From positions 19,054 through 69,730 of the forward strand of contig PBSS01000005.1 of assembly GCA_002726315.1 (NCBI GenBank): a stretch of 50,677 bases of DNA. The letters are read 5' to 3'. The position numbers were made by a program, and so were the translations under genes. How positions within the stretch are numbered: the stretch's first letter is position 1; each line of letters opens with the position of its first letter. The notes below the pieces were generated by a model, which did no database searches, was not told the origin of the DNA, and saw only the letters and a program-made list of their open reading frames with translations. Shown one piece after another: positions 26,561-34,952 of the stretch. The stretch is from Acidimicrobiaceae bacterium (lineage in GTDB: Bacteria; Actinomycetota; Acidimicrobiia; Acidimicrobiales; MedAcidi-G1).

Positions 26561-27763
26561 TCAACCTAGGCGCTGGACGATCATCGCCATTCCCTGGCCA
26601 CCTCCCACACACATCGACTCCAGCCCGAACTCCTGGTCAGCATCCTCAAGGCCGTTCAGGAGCGTGGTCATGATGCGAGAACCGGTCATGCCGAAGGGGT
26701 GGCCGAGGGCTATGGCACCGCCATTTACGTTCAGCTTGTCGTGGTCAATGCCAAGTTCATCGGCTGAGGGTAGGACCTGAGCGGCAAAGGCCTCGTTGAT
26801 TTCTACGAGGTCAATGTCATCGATGGTCATATTGACGCGGTTGAGTGCGATCCTGATGGCTTCGACGGGGCCGAGGCCCATGATCTCAGGACTGAGCGAT
26901 GACACGCCTGAGGAGATGATCTTGGCTATCGGGGTGATGCCCAACTCGGCAGCACGGGTCGCGCTCATGACAACTACCGCTGCTGCGCCGTCGTTGAGTG
27001 GGCAGGCATTGCCGGCGGTGACCGTGCCGTCGGGACGGAACACGGGATTCAACTGTGAGACCTTTTCATAGGTGGTACCGGCACGGATGCCGTCGTCGGC
27101 GCTGACAACGGTGCCGTCAGCGAGCGTGTAGGGGGTGATCTCACGTTCGAAGAAACCGCGGTCGCGGGCCGCCTCGGCGCGGTTCTGTGAGCGAACACCC
27201 CATTCGTCTTGGGCCTGGCGCGACACGTTTTTGTAGGCTGCCACGTTCTCAGCTGTCTGGCCCATTGCCATGTAGATGTCGGGCAGGCCTTCGGGCGGAG
27301 CCCAGGTGTCGGCACTTCCGGTGGTTCGGCTGGCAGTGCGGGCTTCGGCGTCGGCAAAGAGGGCGTTGTGTGGGCCGTTGTCGGCAGCGCCGTATTGGTA
27401 GCGGCTGACGCACTCGACACCTCCGGCCACGAAGACGTTGCCCATGTCGGCCATGATCGTGTGGGCCGCCATGCGGATGGTTTGCAGCGATGACGAGCAG
27501 TACCGGTTGACCGTGACTCCGGGAGAGTCGAGGCCAGCCATTACAGCTGCAACGCGTGCCACGTTGTAGCCCTGTTCACCGCCGGGTTGACCAGTTCCCC
27601 AGATCACGTCCTCAACCTCGTCGCGTGGCAGGTCGGGAACCTTGCCGAGGACGTCGTTAATGATGAACGCGGACATGTCATCGGGTCGGGCATCAACGAG
27701 ACTGCCCTTGTTCGCCCGCCCGATTGGGGTGCGGGCAGTAGCGACGATTACGGCTTCGGCCAT
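26561..27763 (-). CDS. Thiolase (acetyl-CoA acetyltransferase type)
   Basis: 400 residues from the ATG at 27763, which follows a GGGAG site. An upstream in-frame start at 27823 adds 20 unconserved residues. The catalytic residues are C89 in NRYCSSSLQ, His in [16 protein letters not shown] and the second Cys in [12 protein letters not shown]. It either condenses two acetyl-CoA or cleaves 3-ketoacyl-CoA; the sequence does not decide. It is divergent from the peroxiredoxin gene and could serve fatty-acid or sterol-side-chain breakdown together with the hydratase and P450 elsewhere in the window. Confidence 0.94.
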   Translation of the reverse strand: MAEAVIVATARTPIGRANKGSLVDARPDDMSAFIINDVLGKVPDLPRDEVEDVIWGTGQPGGEQGYNVARVAAVMAGLDSPGVTVNRYCSSSLQTIRMAAHTIMADMGNVFVAGGVECVSRYQYGAADNGPHNALFADAEARTASRTTGSADTWAPPEGLPDIYMAMGQTAENVAAYKNVSRQAQDEWGVRSQNRAEAARDRGFFEREITPYTLADGTVVSADDGIRAGTTYEKVSQLNPVFRPDGTVTAGNACPLNDGAAAVVVMSATRAAELGITPIAKIISSGVSSLSPEIMGLGPVEAIRIALNRVNMTIDDIDLVEINEAFAAQVLPSADELGIDHDKLNVNGGAIALGHPFGMTGSRIMTTLLNGLEDADQEFGLESMCVGGGQGMAMIVQRLG

Positions 27764-27904
27764 TGTGGAGCTCCCTGGGGGTGTCTGGATGATTTCCTGA
27801 TGGGGTCGGAGCCTAGCCAGCACTGCACCCGGTACCCCATCGGCCGGCTCCCCAACGGCTATGGTCGGCCCACAATATTCGTATGAGAGGTACGGGGGGT
27901 AGCC

Positions 27905-28372
27905 ATGCTGGAGGTGGGAACGGTCGCGCCAGCGTTCTCGGTGTCGGACCAGAACGGCAACATCGTGAGTTCTGCCGACTTGGCTGGTTCGTGGGTGGTC
28001 CTGTGGTGGTACCCGAAGGCAGCGACCCCAGGTTGAGTACTTGAGGGACAGGGGTTCCGTGATCGAACCTCATTATTTTCAAAGGCCGGCGCAGTCATCG
28101 TGGGTGCGAGCTTCGATACGATTGAGGATCAGAAGGCCTTCGCCGACGAACAGGGCTTCACCTACGCGTTGTTGTCGGATCCCGACAGGGCCATGGGTAC
28201 TGCCTATGAGGTGGTGCGTCCAGCCGACGACCCCCTCGTTGCGCTTCCGTTGAGGTGTACCTATCTGATTGCACCCGACGGAACGGTCGCGGCGGCCTAC
28301 GACTTGAACTCCTCACCGTCCCTTGATGAGCATGCCGATGAGGTCCTTGCCGACATCCTTTCTCAGGCCTGA
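27905..28372 (+). CDS. Bcp-type peroxiredoxin with in-frame UGA (probable selenoprotein)
   Basis: Start ATG 27905 after GGGGGGT; 155 residues if the TGA at 28034-28036 (codon 44) is read as selenocysteine. The same frame is open on both sides. Upstream it gives the Prx N-terminus VGTVAPAFSVSDQNGN and VVLWWYPKAATPG. Downstream it gives VLEGQGFRD, KAGAVIVGASFD, FADEQGF and YALLSDPD. Aligned to Bcp/PrxQ (TPGCTKEACGFRD), the UGA falls exactly on the peroxidatic Cys, and the resolving Cys position is Gln. A stem-loop of bacterial SECIS type begins 14 nt after the UGA. The enzyme would reduce peroxides in the cytosol. The alternative is a nonsense mutation or sequencing error changing TGC/TGT to TGA. 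Selenoprotein Prx is known in other bacteria. Confidence 0.82.
28051..28071 (+). promoter_or_regulatory. Bacterial SECIS-like hairpin in the peroxiredoxin mRNA
   Basis: GGGGTTC (28051-28057) pairs with GAACCTC (28065-28071), seven pairs with one G-U, around the loop CGTGATC (28058-28064). The loop starts 21 nt after the UGA, inside the 16-37 nt range used for bacterial SECIS elements. It has G at its second position followed by U, as SelB-binding loops require. Confidence 0.65.
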
Positions 28373-28392
28373 GGCCTAGATCGGATGACACC

Positions 28393-29628
28393 ATGGACAG
28401 CACGGGGAGTCTGGTCAGCCTGGTTCGTCCCCTGGAAGGATTGTCGGTCGTTGAGGGATCGGCGTTCGTAGCGGCACCTTCGGGAGGGATGACCCTGGCG
28501 CAGTTGGGTGCTGATGTGATCCGCTTTGATCGAATCGGTGGGGGAATCGATCACAAGCGGTGGCCGCTGACCGCCGACGGTGTCAGCCTCTACTGGAATG
28601 GCCTGAACCGGGGTAAGAGGTCGATCGCCGCAGACCTGTCTGATATCACTGTGCAAGAACTGCTGGGTGAGTTGATCACCAGGGCAGGCAACTTCCTCAC
28701 CAACTTTCCAGCCGTGGGATGGCTGTCGTGGGAGCGGCTTAGAAAGGGTGCTGACGACCTGGTGATGGTTGCCATTACAGGTAGCCACGATGGCACGACA
28801 GCAGTCGATTACACGGTGAACTGTGCAGTTGGGTATCCAGCGGTCACGGGCCATGCCGACGACCCGAGGCCTGTGAATAACGTCGTGCCCGCCTGGGACC
28901 TGGTATGTGGACAAATGGCAGCCCTGGGCCTCGTGGCGGCCGACCGCCACAGGTCCATCACAGGTGAGGGACAGTTGGTGTCGCTAGCCCTGGCCGATGT
29001 GGCGCTGGCGGCCTTAGGGGCGCTTGGAAACTTGGCAGAGGCACAGGTCAACGGAACTCAAAGGAAGCGCATCGGTAACGACCTTTACGGTGCCTACGGA
29101 AAAGACTTTGAGACGGGCGATGGAAGGCGTGTAATGGTCGTTGCCATCAGTCCCAAGCAGTGGAAGGGCCTGTTGGAAGCTACCGGTACCGCCGACGAGG
29201 TGGCGGCCCTGGCTGCTGCGATGGAGTTGAACTTCGCCGACGAAGGTGACCGCTTCACCGCCCGTCGGGAGTTGGGCGGCTTGTTCAGTCCGTGGTTTGC
29301 CGATCGAGACCTGAGTGAGGTCGCGTCCGTGCTGGATAGCCACGGTGTTTGTTGGGGCCCCTACCGGTCCTTTCTGGAAATGGTTGATGAGGATGAGCGC
29401 TGTTCGACCGCCAACCCGATGTTCGCAGAGTTGGACCAGGCCGGGGTGGGGACCCACCTTGTGGCTGGTTCTCCCTTGGCGTTCGGAGGTCCCGGCGTCA
29501 TCGAGCGTGGAGCAGCGACGGCACCCCTGTTGGGGGAGCACACCGAGCAGGTTCTGTGCGAGGACCTTGGCCTCTCGTCAGCAGAGGTAGGCGATTTGTT
29601 CGACAGGGGCGTGGTGGCCGGCCCCTGA
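28393..29628 (+). CDS. mct: CaiB/BaiF CoA transferase, mesaconyl-CoA C1-C4 transferase-like
   Basis: 411 residues, ATG start 20 nt after the peroxiredoxin stop. Class III CoA transferase: the aspartate that forms the acyl anhydride is D169 in PAWDLVCGQMAALG. The N-terminus (VVEGSAFVAAPSGGMTLAQ, LGADVIRFDRIGGG, KRWPLT, YWNGLNRGKRSI) is characteristic of the branch containing Chloroflexus mesaconyl-CoA C1-C4 CoA transferase (2-methylfumaryl-CoA isomerase), which moves CoA within mesaconate in the 3-hydroxypropionate bicycle. The facing gene encodes a hydratase resembling the preceding enzyme of that route, which strengthens the call. Other CaiB functions (racemase, formyl- or succinyl-CoA transferase) remain possible. 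Confidence 0.78.
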   Translation: MDSTGSLVSLVRPLEGLSVVEGSAFVAAPSGGMTLAQLGADVIRFDRIGGGIDHKRWPLTADGVSLYWNGLNRGKRSIAADLSDITVQELLGELITRAGNFLTNFPAVGWLSWERLRKGADDLVMVAITGSHDGTTAVDYTVNCAVGYPAVTGHADDPRPVNNVVPAWDLVCGQMAALGLVAADRHRSITGEGQLVSLALADVALAALGALGNLAEAQVNGTQRKRIGNDLYGAYGKDFETGDGRRVMVVAISPKQWKGLLEATGTADEVAALAAAMELNFADEGDRFTARRELGGLFSPWFADRDLSEVASVLDSHGVCWGPYRSFLEMVDEDERCSTANPMFAELDQAGVGTHLVAGSPLAFGGPGVIERGAATAPLLGEHTEQVLCEDLGLSSAEVGDLFDRGVVAGP

Positions 29629-29649
29629 TGGGGCACGGAGGGAGGGTGT

Positions 29650-30642
29650 TCAGGCGCCCCAGGTCACAAGGTGCCATTCAAGCACCGGCATGGTGTCACC
29701 GTTGCGTTCGGCTTCAACGGCAACGCGCATGGCCCTTAGGCGGCCGCCAGCCGCCTGCCTTTCATCAATGAGGGTGTGAGTGCAGCCCAACACGTCATCC
29801 TCGTAGACAGGCCCAGTGTGATCGCATGCCTGCCAGCCCAGGACGGTTGCTGTAGATGGCATTAACCGGTGTAGGGACGCCTGAGCTAAACCGATTGTGT
29901 GGCCTCCGTAGACGAGGCGTCGACCGCCTCCGGCAGTGGGGTCCCGGTGGACTGGTGCCAGGTTCTGGGTCAGGCGGGCCAGTTCGGGTGCGGAAGTAAC
30001 GGTGTCGCGCAGTGGATCGACGCGGGTCGTGCCGACTTCCCATTGCTCGTTGTCTGCCAGCGGAGACGGGTCCCAGCCAGCGGGTATGTGGTCTATCCAG
30101 TCAGCCAGGTGGATTTCGGGGTCCACGATGCCCAGATCGTCGTCTTTGTCAGTCTTGGCCTCAGGGTCGCGCATGTGGAGCATGGCGCAGCGCTCATACT
30201 CCACGACGGATTCACCGTCGTCGGTGCAGGTGGTTCTGATGCCAAGCAGGGCGAGGCCCCGGGCCGGCCGGTCGGGTCGGTGGGCGAGTTGCCGGAGTCC
30301 CAAGATCTCGACTGTTGTCTCGATGGTTTCGCCATGTCGCATTGGTCTTTGGATTACGACACCTCGGTAGAAGAGGTTGGCGATGACTGCCCGGGTGGCG
30401 ATTGTGCTTTGACCGATGGAGGTGTGCATCACGAGGGCGGGGTTCACGAGAACGCCTGGTGTTCCAGTTACAGCCTCGGCCATGAGCCTGCTCAGGGAGG
30501 TGGCAAGGGGGTCTCCGCAGATGGCCTGGTAGGCGGCGGCTTCACCGGGCCCGATGGTGACTGCCGGTGCCGATACTATTTTCTGGCCGACGGCCAGATC
30601 GTCGAAGAATGGACCCGCGGGTTGCCTCACAGGGGTGAGCAT
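29650..30642 (-). CDS. mch: Double-hotdog MaoC-type hydratase, mesaconyl-CoA hydratase-like
   Basis: 330 residues with two hotdog halves, as in mesaconyl-C1-CoA hydratase (beta-methylmalyl-CoA dehydratase). The first half has AYQAICGDPL, HTSIGQSTIATRAVIANLFYRGV and LGIRTTCTDDGESVVEYERCAML with MRDPEA. The second half has the active-site-like RLTQNLAPVHRDPTA, YGGHTIGLAQASLHRL and a TGPVYEDDVL strand. The HRD motif corresponds to the catalytic Asp/His hydratase motif; the first half lacks it, normal for this family. It converges on the Mct-like gene with a 21-nt gap. Start ATG 30642 has no obvious Shine-Dalgarno; GTG four codons in is an alternative. Confidence 0.75.
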   Translation of the reverse strand: MLTPVRQPAGPFFDDLAVGQKIVSAPAVTIGPGEAAAYQAICGDPLATSLSRLMAEAVTGTPGVLVNPALVMHTSIGQSTIATRAVIANLFYRGVVIQRPMRHGETIETTVEILGLRQLAHRPDRPARGLALLGIRTTCTDDGESVVEYERCAMLHMRDPEAKTDKDDDLGIVDPEIHLADWIDHIPAGWDPSPLADNEQWEVGTTRVDPLRDTVTSAPELARLTQNLAPVHRDPTAGGGRRLVYGGHTIGLAQASLHRLMPSTATVLGWQACDHTGPVYEDDVLGCTHTLIDERQAAGGRLRAMRVAVEAERNGDTMPVLEWHLVTWGA

Positions 30643-30857
30643 GCCAGCACGCTGTGTCGGCGGCTACCCCGCTGCCATGTTGTTACCGGGTAGTCATCGT
30701 GCAAACGTATGCAAGAGGCAAAAGTTAATCGCTATTACCGATAGGTAGGTTCTCTAACAATCATCACTGAGCTCTGTTCAACCGGGCTTCTTTTTCCTAC
30801 TATCACTCGCCTTGATGGACTTTGGAAGTCAGTCCACGGACTAGAAAAGGGGAGACC
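30643..30857. promoter_or_regulatory. Divergent regulatory region between mch-like gene and whiB
   Basis: 215 nt of unusually A+T-rich sequence for this window. It contains the near-palindrome TACCGATAGGTA (30736-30747), which shares CCGAT(A/C)GG with the two repeats upstream of cysH. There is a possible whiB -10 TACTAT (30798-30803) with a weak -35 TGTTCA (30775-30780). In the whiB 5' leader, TGGACT (30816-30821) can pair with AGTCCA (30831-30836), or AGTCC (30831-30835) with GGACT (30838-30842), giving two mutually exclusive hairpins. Confidence 0.4.
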
Positions 30858-31196
30858 ATGTCACAGGCAGCGGCGAACACGTACGTCGACTGGCAGACAC
30901 AAGCCTGGATGACCGACGGCCTATGTGGGGGTAGGAGCGATCTGTTCTTTGCCCCTTTTGCAGAGCGGCCTGAGGCCAGGGTACGCCGGGAGTCAAAAGC
31001 GAGGGACCTCTGTTCTTCTTGTTCGTCGGTGGTCGAGTGCAAGGCCTATGCGCGTGACAACCGGGAGCTGGGCTTCTGGGGTGGAGAATCCGAGTCTGAG
31101 CGGGCAACAGCCGGATTCGCTCCGACCACACCGATTATCGGGCGTCGTCAGGTGGCGGCTCAGAGGGCTGCAGCGGCCTTGGCAGAGGCAAGTTGA
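30858..31196 (+). CDS. WhiB-family iron-sulfur regulator
   Basis: 112 residues from the ATG at 30858, set by the AAAGGGGAG ribosome site; an in-frame codon at 30822 is upstream of that site. The four cluster cysteines are C23, C52, C55 and C61 (C-x28-C-x2-C-x5-C), followed by the turn G-F-W-G-G at 72-76 and a basic, Ala-rich tail. WhiB proteins hold a 4Fe-4S cluster, sense O2, NO or redox state, and act at promoters with the primary sigma factor. The family is confined to Actinomycetota and their phages, which anchors the taxonomy. Its targets are unknown. Confidence 0.95.
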   Translation: MSQAAANTYVDWQTQAWMTDGLCGGRSDLFFAPFAERPEARVRRESKARDLCSSCSSVVECKAYARDNRELGFWGGESESERATAGFAPTTPIIGRRQVAAQRAAAALAEAS

Positions 31197-31219
31197 AGTT
31201 GATTCGACTGGTGTCCTGG

Positions 31220-32494
31220 CTACGGGAAGATCCCACGCTGTTCGTAGACGGTCTTTAGGCGGCGCAGCGCAATCGCGTAGGCAGCATCGCGGCGCGATGC
31301 AGCATCCAGTTCTTCGCGGATCTCACATACCGCGTCCGATGCCTTCCAGAGGATGTCTCGTAACTTGTGGTCAACATCGTCCAGGTTCCACCTCTGGGCA
31401 GACCTGTTCTGTAGCCACTCGAAGTAAGACACGACCACACCGCCGGCATTGACGAGGATGTCGGGCAGTACTTCGATTCCACGGTCGGCCAGAATCGCGT
31501 CGGCCTCCAGCGTCGTTGGGCCGTTGGCAGCCTCCACAACCACTTTGGCCTTTATCCGGTGGGCAGTCTCAGCCGTGATCTGGTTCTCCAGAGCCGCTGG
31601 AACCACCACGTCGACTTCGACTCCCCACAGGTCGGCTGGCTCAATCCAATCAGCATTGGGGTAACTGGCAACCGTGCCGTGTTCGTTAACCCAGTCGGTC
31701 AGGTCAAACGCGTCGATGCCATCCTCATCGACGATGGCTCCTAGGTGATCTGATACGGCGATCACCCGTGTGCCGTGGACCTGAAGGATGCGGCCCGTGG
31801 CCCCACCCACGTTTCCCCAGCCTTGAACGATGGCGGTTCCACTACCCAGGTCAAAGCCGGTCTCGTCAGCCCAGTGCTGAAGGCAGAATACGACACCCTG
31901 GCCCGTGGCCTTGTCTCGTCCTGGGCTGCCACCAGTTTCTAGGGTCTTGCCGGTGACGATGCGCTTCACATTCTGTCTCTCAGTGGCACCAGTTGAGTTT
32001 GCATAGGTGTCCATCATCCAAACCATCGCCTGGGGGTTGCTGCCCAGGTCGGGGGCGGGGATGTCGTGGTCCGGGCCGATGTTCCCGCCTAGGGCGTGTG
32101 TGAATCGGCGAACGATCCGTTCAAGCTCCTCTGGTTCGACATCTTTCGGGTTGAATGCGATGCCGCCCTTGGCTCCACCGAACGGAATCTCGCAGAGTGC
32201 CGACTTCCAAGTCATCCAGGATGCGAGGGCCTTGACTTCGTCGAGGTCGACAGCCTGGTGGAATCTGACCCCTCCCTTATAGGGGCCAAGGATGTTGCTG
32301 TGCTGGATTCGGTAGCCGCGAAAGACCCGGTAGTCGTCCGTATTCATGAGCACCGGGAAGTTCACGATGATCTCATTCTTTGGCTGTGAGAGAATCAGGC
32401 GGATACTGTCGGGAAGTTCGATCAGGTCAGCACCCCGGTTGAACTGGGCGAGGGCCGTGGCAAACAATCCGTTGGATTCATCGGTCATCTGCAC
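31220..32494 (-). CDS. gdhA: Glutamate dehydrogenase (Glu/Leu/Phe/Val family)
   Basis: 424 residues, ATG start 7-8 nt after AGGAGGTGA, a strong ribosome site. It catalyses reversible oxidative deamination of glutamate. The active site includes GGVRFHQAVDLDEVKALASWMTWKSALCEIPFGGAKGGI with the catalytic lysines. The GATGQGV-like turn reads DKATGQGVVFCL, and the NAD(P) Rossmann motif is IVQGWGNVGG. The length fits the hexameric NAD-type subfamily. Given the ilv and azl genes nearby, a branched-chain substrate cannot be excluded. Confidence 0.93.
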   Translation of the reverse strand: MQMTDESNGLFATALAQFNRGADLIELPDSIRLILSQPKNEIIVNFPVLMNTDDYRVFRGYRIQHSNILGPYKGGVRFHQAVDLDEVKALASWMTWKSALCEIPFGGAKGGIAFNPKDVEPEELERIVRRFTHALGGNIGPDHDIPAPDLGSNPQAMVWMMDTYANSTGATERQNVKRIVTGKTLETGGSPGRDKATGQGVVFCLQHWADETGFDLGSGTAIVQGWGNVGGATGRILQVHGTRVIAVSDHLGAIVDEDGIDAFDLTDWVNEHGTVASYPNADWIEPADLWGVEVDVVVPAALENQITAETAHRIKAKVVVEAANGPTTLEADAILADRGIEVLPDILVNAGGVVVSYFEWLQNRSAQRWNLDDVDHKLRDILWKASDAVCEIREELDAASRRDAAYAIALRRLKTVYEQRGIFP

Positions 32495-32570
32495 TCACCT
32501 CCTGCACATCCGCTGGAGCGGTTATTGGGGCCGGTGGAACCCTTGGGGCACCTGCCAGAGGGAGACGCTA

Positions 32571-34952
32571 CTAGCCGCGTAAGCGCAGAAGGCGGGGAAC
32601 GGCCATCACGAGTGACCCACCGAGCGCGGAGCAGATGGCGACCACAGCCCAGGTAGACGAACCGGGTACTACCAATTCGAAGTAGTTGCGGCCAGTCGGA
32701 AGCGCTAGCACTCCGGCGTACAAGGCGGCCATGGCGAATGCCAGTATCAGCTTCCAGGCACGCAGCGGCCTGCTAATGGAAACCAGGATTGCCAGGCCGA
32801 GTACAAGCAGCGCCATAGTGGCTGCAGTGCGGGCTTCTGCCAGACCAGCATCGCCTCGCCTCACGGTCTCGTAGCAGACGAAGGTGGAGATCGCTGCAGC
32901 CACTCCGGCTGGCAGGGAGTAACTCAGCACTCTTCGGAGGAAGCCGGTATCGACCAGTGACGTGTCTGGAGCCAGTGCCAGGAAGAATCCGGGAACCCCG
33001 ATCGAGACTGTTCCAATGAGGGTCAGTTGCTTAGGCAGGAACGGGAATGGAGAGCCAATGATGGCGACGAGGGCGGTCAATAGCACCGCGTAGGTGGCCT
33101 TGGAGATGAAAAGGTTGGCAACCCGTTCGATGTTGTTGATGACACGTCGGCCCTCTGCCAGTACCCGGGGAAGGGTTGAGAAGCGGTCATCCAGTAGCAC
33201 CAGTTGGGCAACGGCACGGGTTGCAGAGCTGCCAGATCCCATGGCGATACCCATGTCTGCGTCCTTTAGGGCAAGTACGTCATTGACTCCATCACCAGTC
33301 ATTGCAACCGTGTGACCGTGTGACTGGAGAGCGGCGACCATCGCCCGCTTCTGGTGTGGAGTCACCCGCCCGAACACGGATTCAGTGGCAAGTAGGTCAG
33401 CCAGCTCTCCGGGGTCGGTAGGCAGCTGGCGGCCGTCATAGCCAGTGCCAGAGTTGGGAATGCCTGCTCGTTGGGCCACTGCAGCAACCGTGGACGGGTG
33501 GTCTCCTGATATGACCTTGAGGTCAACCCCTTGCTGGATGAAGTACTCAAGTATCTCAGGTGCCTCTTCTTTGACTGTGTCCTCGAGGAGGATCAGGCAG
33601 AGGGGCACCCGTGCTGCTGGCAGGGAATCAGGGTCCTCGGCGGGATTCGATGCCCGTGTTAGGACGAGGATCCGGTAGCCCGTGTCAGCGTGTTCAGCCA
33701 CGCGTCTCCGGGCTGTAGCCCATTCACCCTCCGGCAAGAGGATGTCGGGGGCACCTAGGTGGTACACGCCGCGGTCCTCGAACTCTGCAGCTGCCCACTT
33801 GTGGGCCGACGAGAAGGGGGTCACAGACGTAGTCCTCCATCCAGGACTGGGACAGGCCGCTGCAATCGCGGCCAGTGTGGCATTCGGTGAGGGATCGGCT
33901 GTTGCCATGGCTCCAAGTGCCGCAGTGGCCTCGGCCTCGGAGGTGGAGCTGATGGCCTCAATCCGTCCGAAGGAGATCTCGCCTGTCGTAATCGTTCCTG
34001 TCTTGTCGAGGCACAGGGTGTCGACCCTGGCCAGGAGTTCCACCGAGGCGAGTTCCTTGGCGAGGGCCTGTCTTTTTGCCAGGGCGATCACACCAACAAT
34101 GAACGAGAGGCTGGTTAGAAGGACGAGGCCGTCTGGAACCATGGCCACGGCCGCTGAAACTGTGCCCCGCAGAGCCTCCTCCCAGAGGTCCTCGGTGACA
34201 AATAGCCGCAGGAGCAGGAGGCCAGCCGCAGGCGGGATGATGGCGGTCAGCCAGCGCAGGATGGTGTTCACCCCCGAGCGCAACTCGCTGTCCGCTAACT
34301 TGAATCGGCGGGCCTCCTCGGCCAGCGATACGGCGTACGAGTCAGTACCGATCCTGGTTGCTCTGTAGTGGCCTGAGCCGGCTGAGACAAAGCTGCCCGA
34401 GAGCATGGGGTCGCCGGTCGCCTTGTCGACGGGGTCGGCCTCGCCAGTCAGGAGCGACTCATCAATTTCCAAGCCCACGCTTGAGACCACGTCACCGTCC
34501 ACCACCACCTGGTCACCGGGTGCCAGTTCCAAGATGTCGTCAGCAACAACCTGGGAAACGGTTACTTCCTGTGACGTCCCATCGCGGATGACGCAGGCCC
34601 TGGGGGTCGATAGGAGGGCTAGTTCGGTGAGGGTGCGTCGAGCCTTCAGCTCCTGAACCACTCCGATGACGCTGTTAGAAACGATGACACCGGCGAACAG
34701 GGCATCGCCCGGAAAGCCGGCAATCAAGATGAGAGCCAGAAGCGTTCCCATGATGGCGTTGACTGGCGTTAGGACGTTGGCCCTGAGGATCTCACGGGTA
34801 GTGCGGACAGGCGCGTCAGGTACGTCGTTCACCCTGCCGTCGGCGACCCGTTCGGCCACCTCACTGGCACTAAGCCCCGATGGGGCTACTAACTGCTGGT
34901 TCACCGGACTGATGGTAGGAGGTAGAAGGGGATGGGTGGCCCGTTCAGCCAT
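32571..34952 (-). CDS. ctpE: P-type ATPase, CtpE-like (calcium)
   Basis: 793 residues. The phosphorylated Asp is D316 in CLDKTGTITTG. The actuator loop is LLTGEADPV (about 168-174) and the hinge is MTGDGVNDVLALKDADMGIAMGSGSSATRAVAQLVLLD. The M4 ion site reads AMVPDGLVLLTS (about 270-281). TGEADP, VP-D/E-GLVLLTS and the SATRAVAQ hinge match mycobacterial CtpE, a calcium importer needed for envelope integrity, rather than heavy-metal or K+ pumps: there is no CPC motif and no N-terminal metal-binding domain. About ten membrane helices are predicted. The ATG lies inside the end of the Nudix gene (8-nt overlap), so the two form an operon. Confidence 0.9.
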   Translation of the reverse strand: MAERATHPLLPPTISPVNQQLVAPSGLSASEVAERVADGRVNDVPDAPVRTTREILRANVLTPVNAIMGTLLALILIAGFPGDALFAGVIVSNSVIGVVQELKARRTLTELALLSTPRACVIRDGTSQEVTVSQVVADDILELAPGDQVVVDGDVVSSVGLEIDESLLTGEADPVDKATGDPMLSGSFVSAGSGHYRATRIGTDSYAVSLAEEARRFKLADSELRSGVNTILRWLTAIIPPAAGLLLLRLFVTEDLWEEALRGTVSAAVAMVPDGLVLLTSLSFIVGVIALAKRQALAKELASVELLARVDTLCLDKTGTITTGEISFGRIEAISSTSEAEATAALGAMATADPSPNATLAAIAAACPSPGWRTTSVTPFSSAHKWAAAEFEDRGVYHLGAPDILLPEGEWATARRRVAEHADTGYRILVLTRASNPAEDPDSLPAARVPLCLILLEDTVKEEAPEILEYFIQQGVDLKVISGDHPSTVAAVAQRAGIPNSGTGYDGRQLPTDPGELADLLATESVFGRVTPHQKRAMVAALQSHGHTVAMTGDGVNDVLALKDADMGIAMGSGSSATRAVAQLVLLDDRFSTLPRVLAEGRRVINNIERVANLFISKATYAVLLTALVAIIGSPFPFLPKQLTLIGTVSIGVPGFFLALAPDTSLVDTGFLRRVLSYSLPAGVAAAISTFVCYETVRRGDAGLAEARTAATMALLVLGLAILVSISRPLRAWKLILAFAMAALYAGVLALPTGRNYFELVVPGSSTWAVVAICSALGGSLVMAVPRLLRLRG

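Noticed and set aside
26545-26580. Bidirectional terminator between ilvC and the thiolase gene
   Set aside because: Only a 5-bp CTAGG/CCTAG stem with an 8-nt loop and no T tract is present; too weak to call.
27859-28098. Minus-strand ORF across the peroxiredoxin 5' half
   Set aside because: Proline- and arginine-rich composition of an out-of-frame reading, and it lies opposite recognisable peroxiredoxin sequence.
28100-28372. A free-standing 90-residue ORF starting at 28100
   Set aside because: It is only the C-terminal part of the peroxiredoxin; the same frame continues upstream through the TGA to ATG 27905 with clear family sequence.
29899-30693. 264-residue plus-strand ORF opposite the Mch-like gene
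   Set aside because: The minus-strand protein has clear double-hotdog motifs; the plus-strand reading has none.
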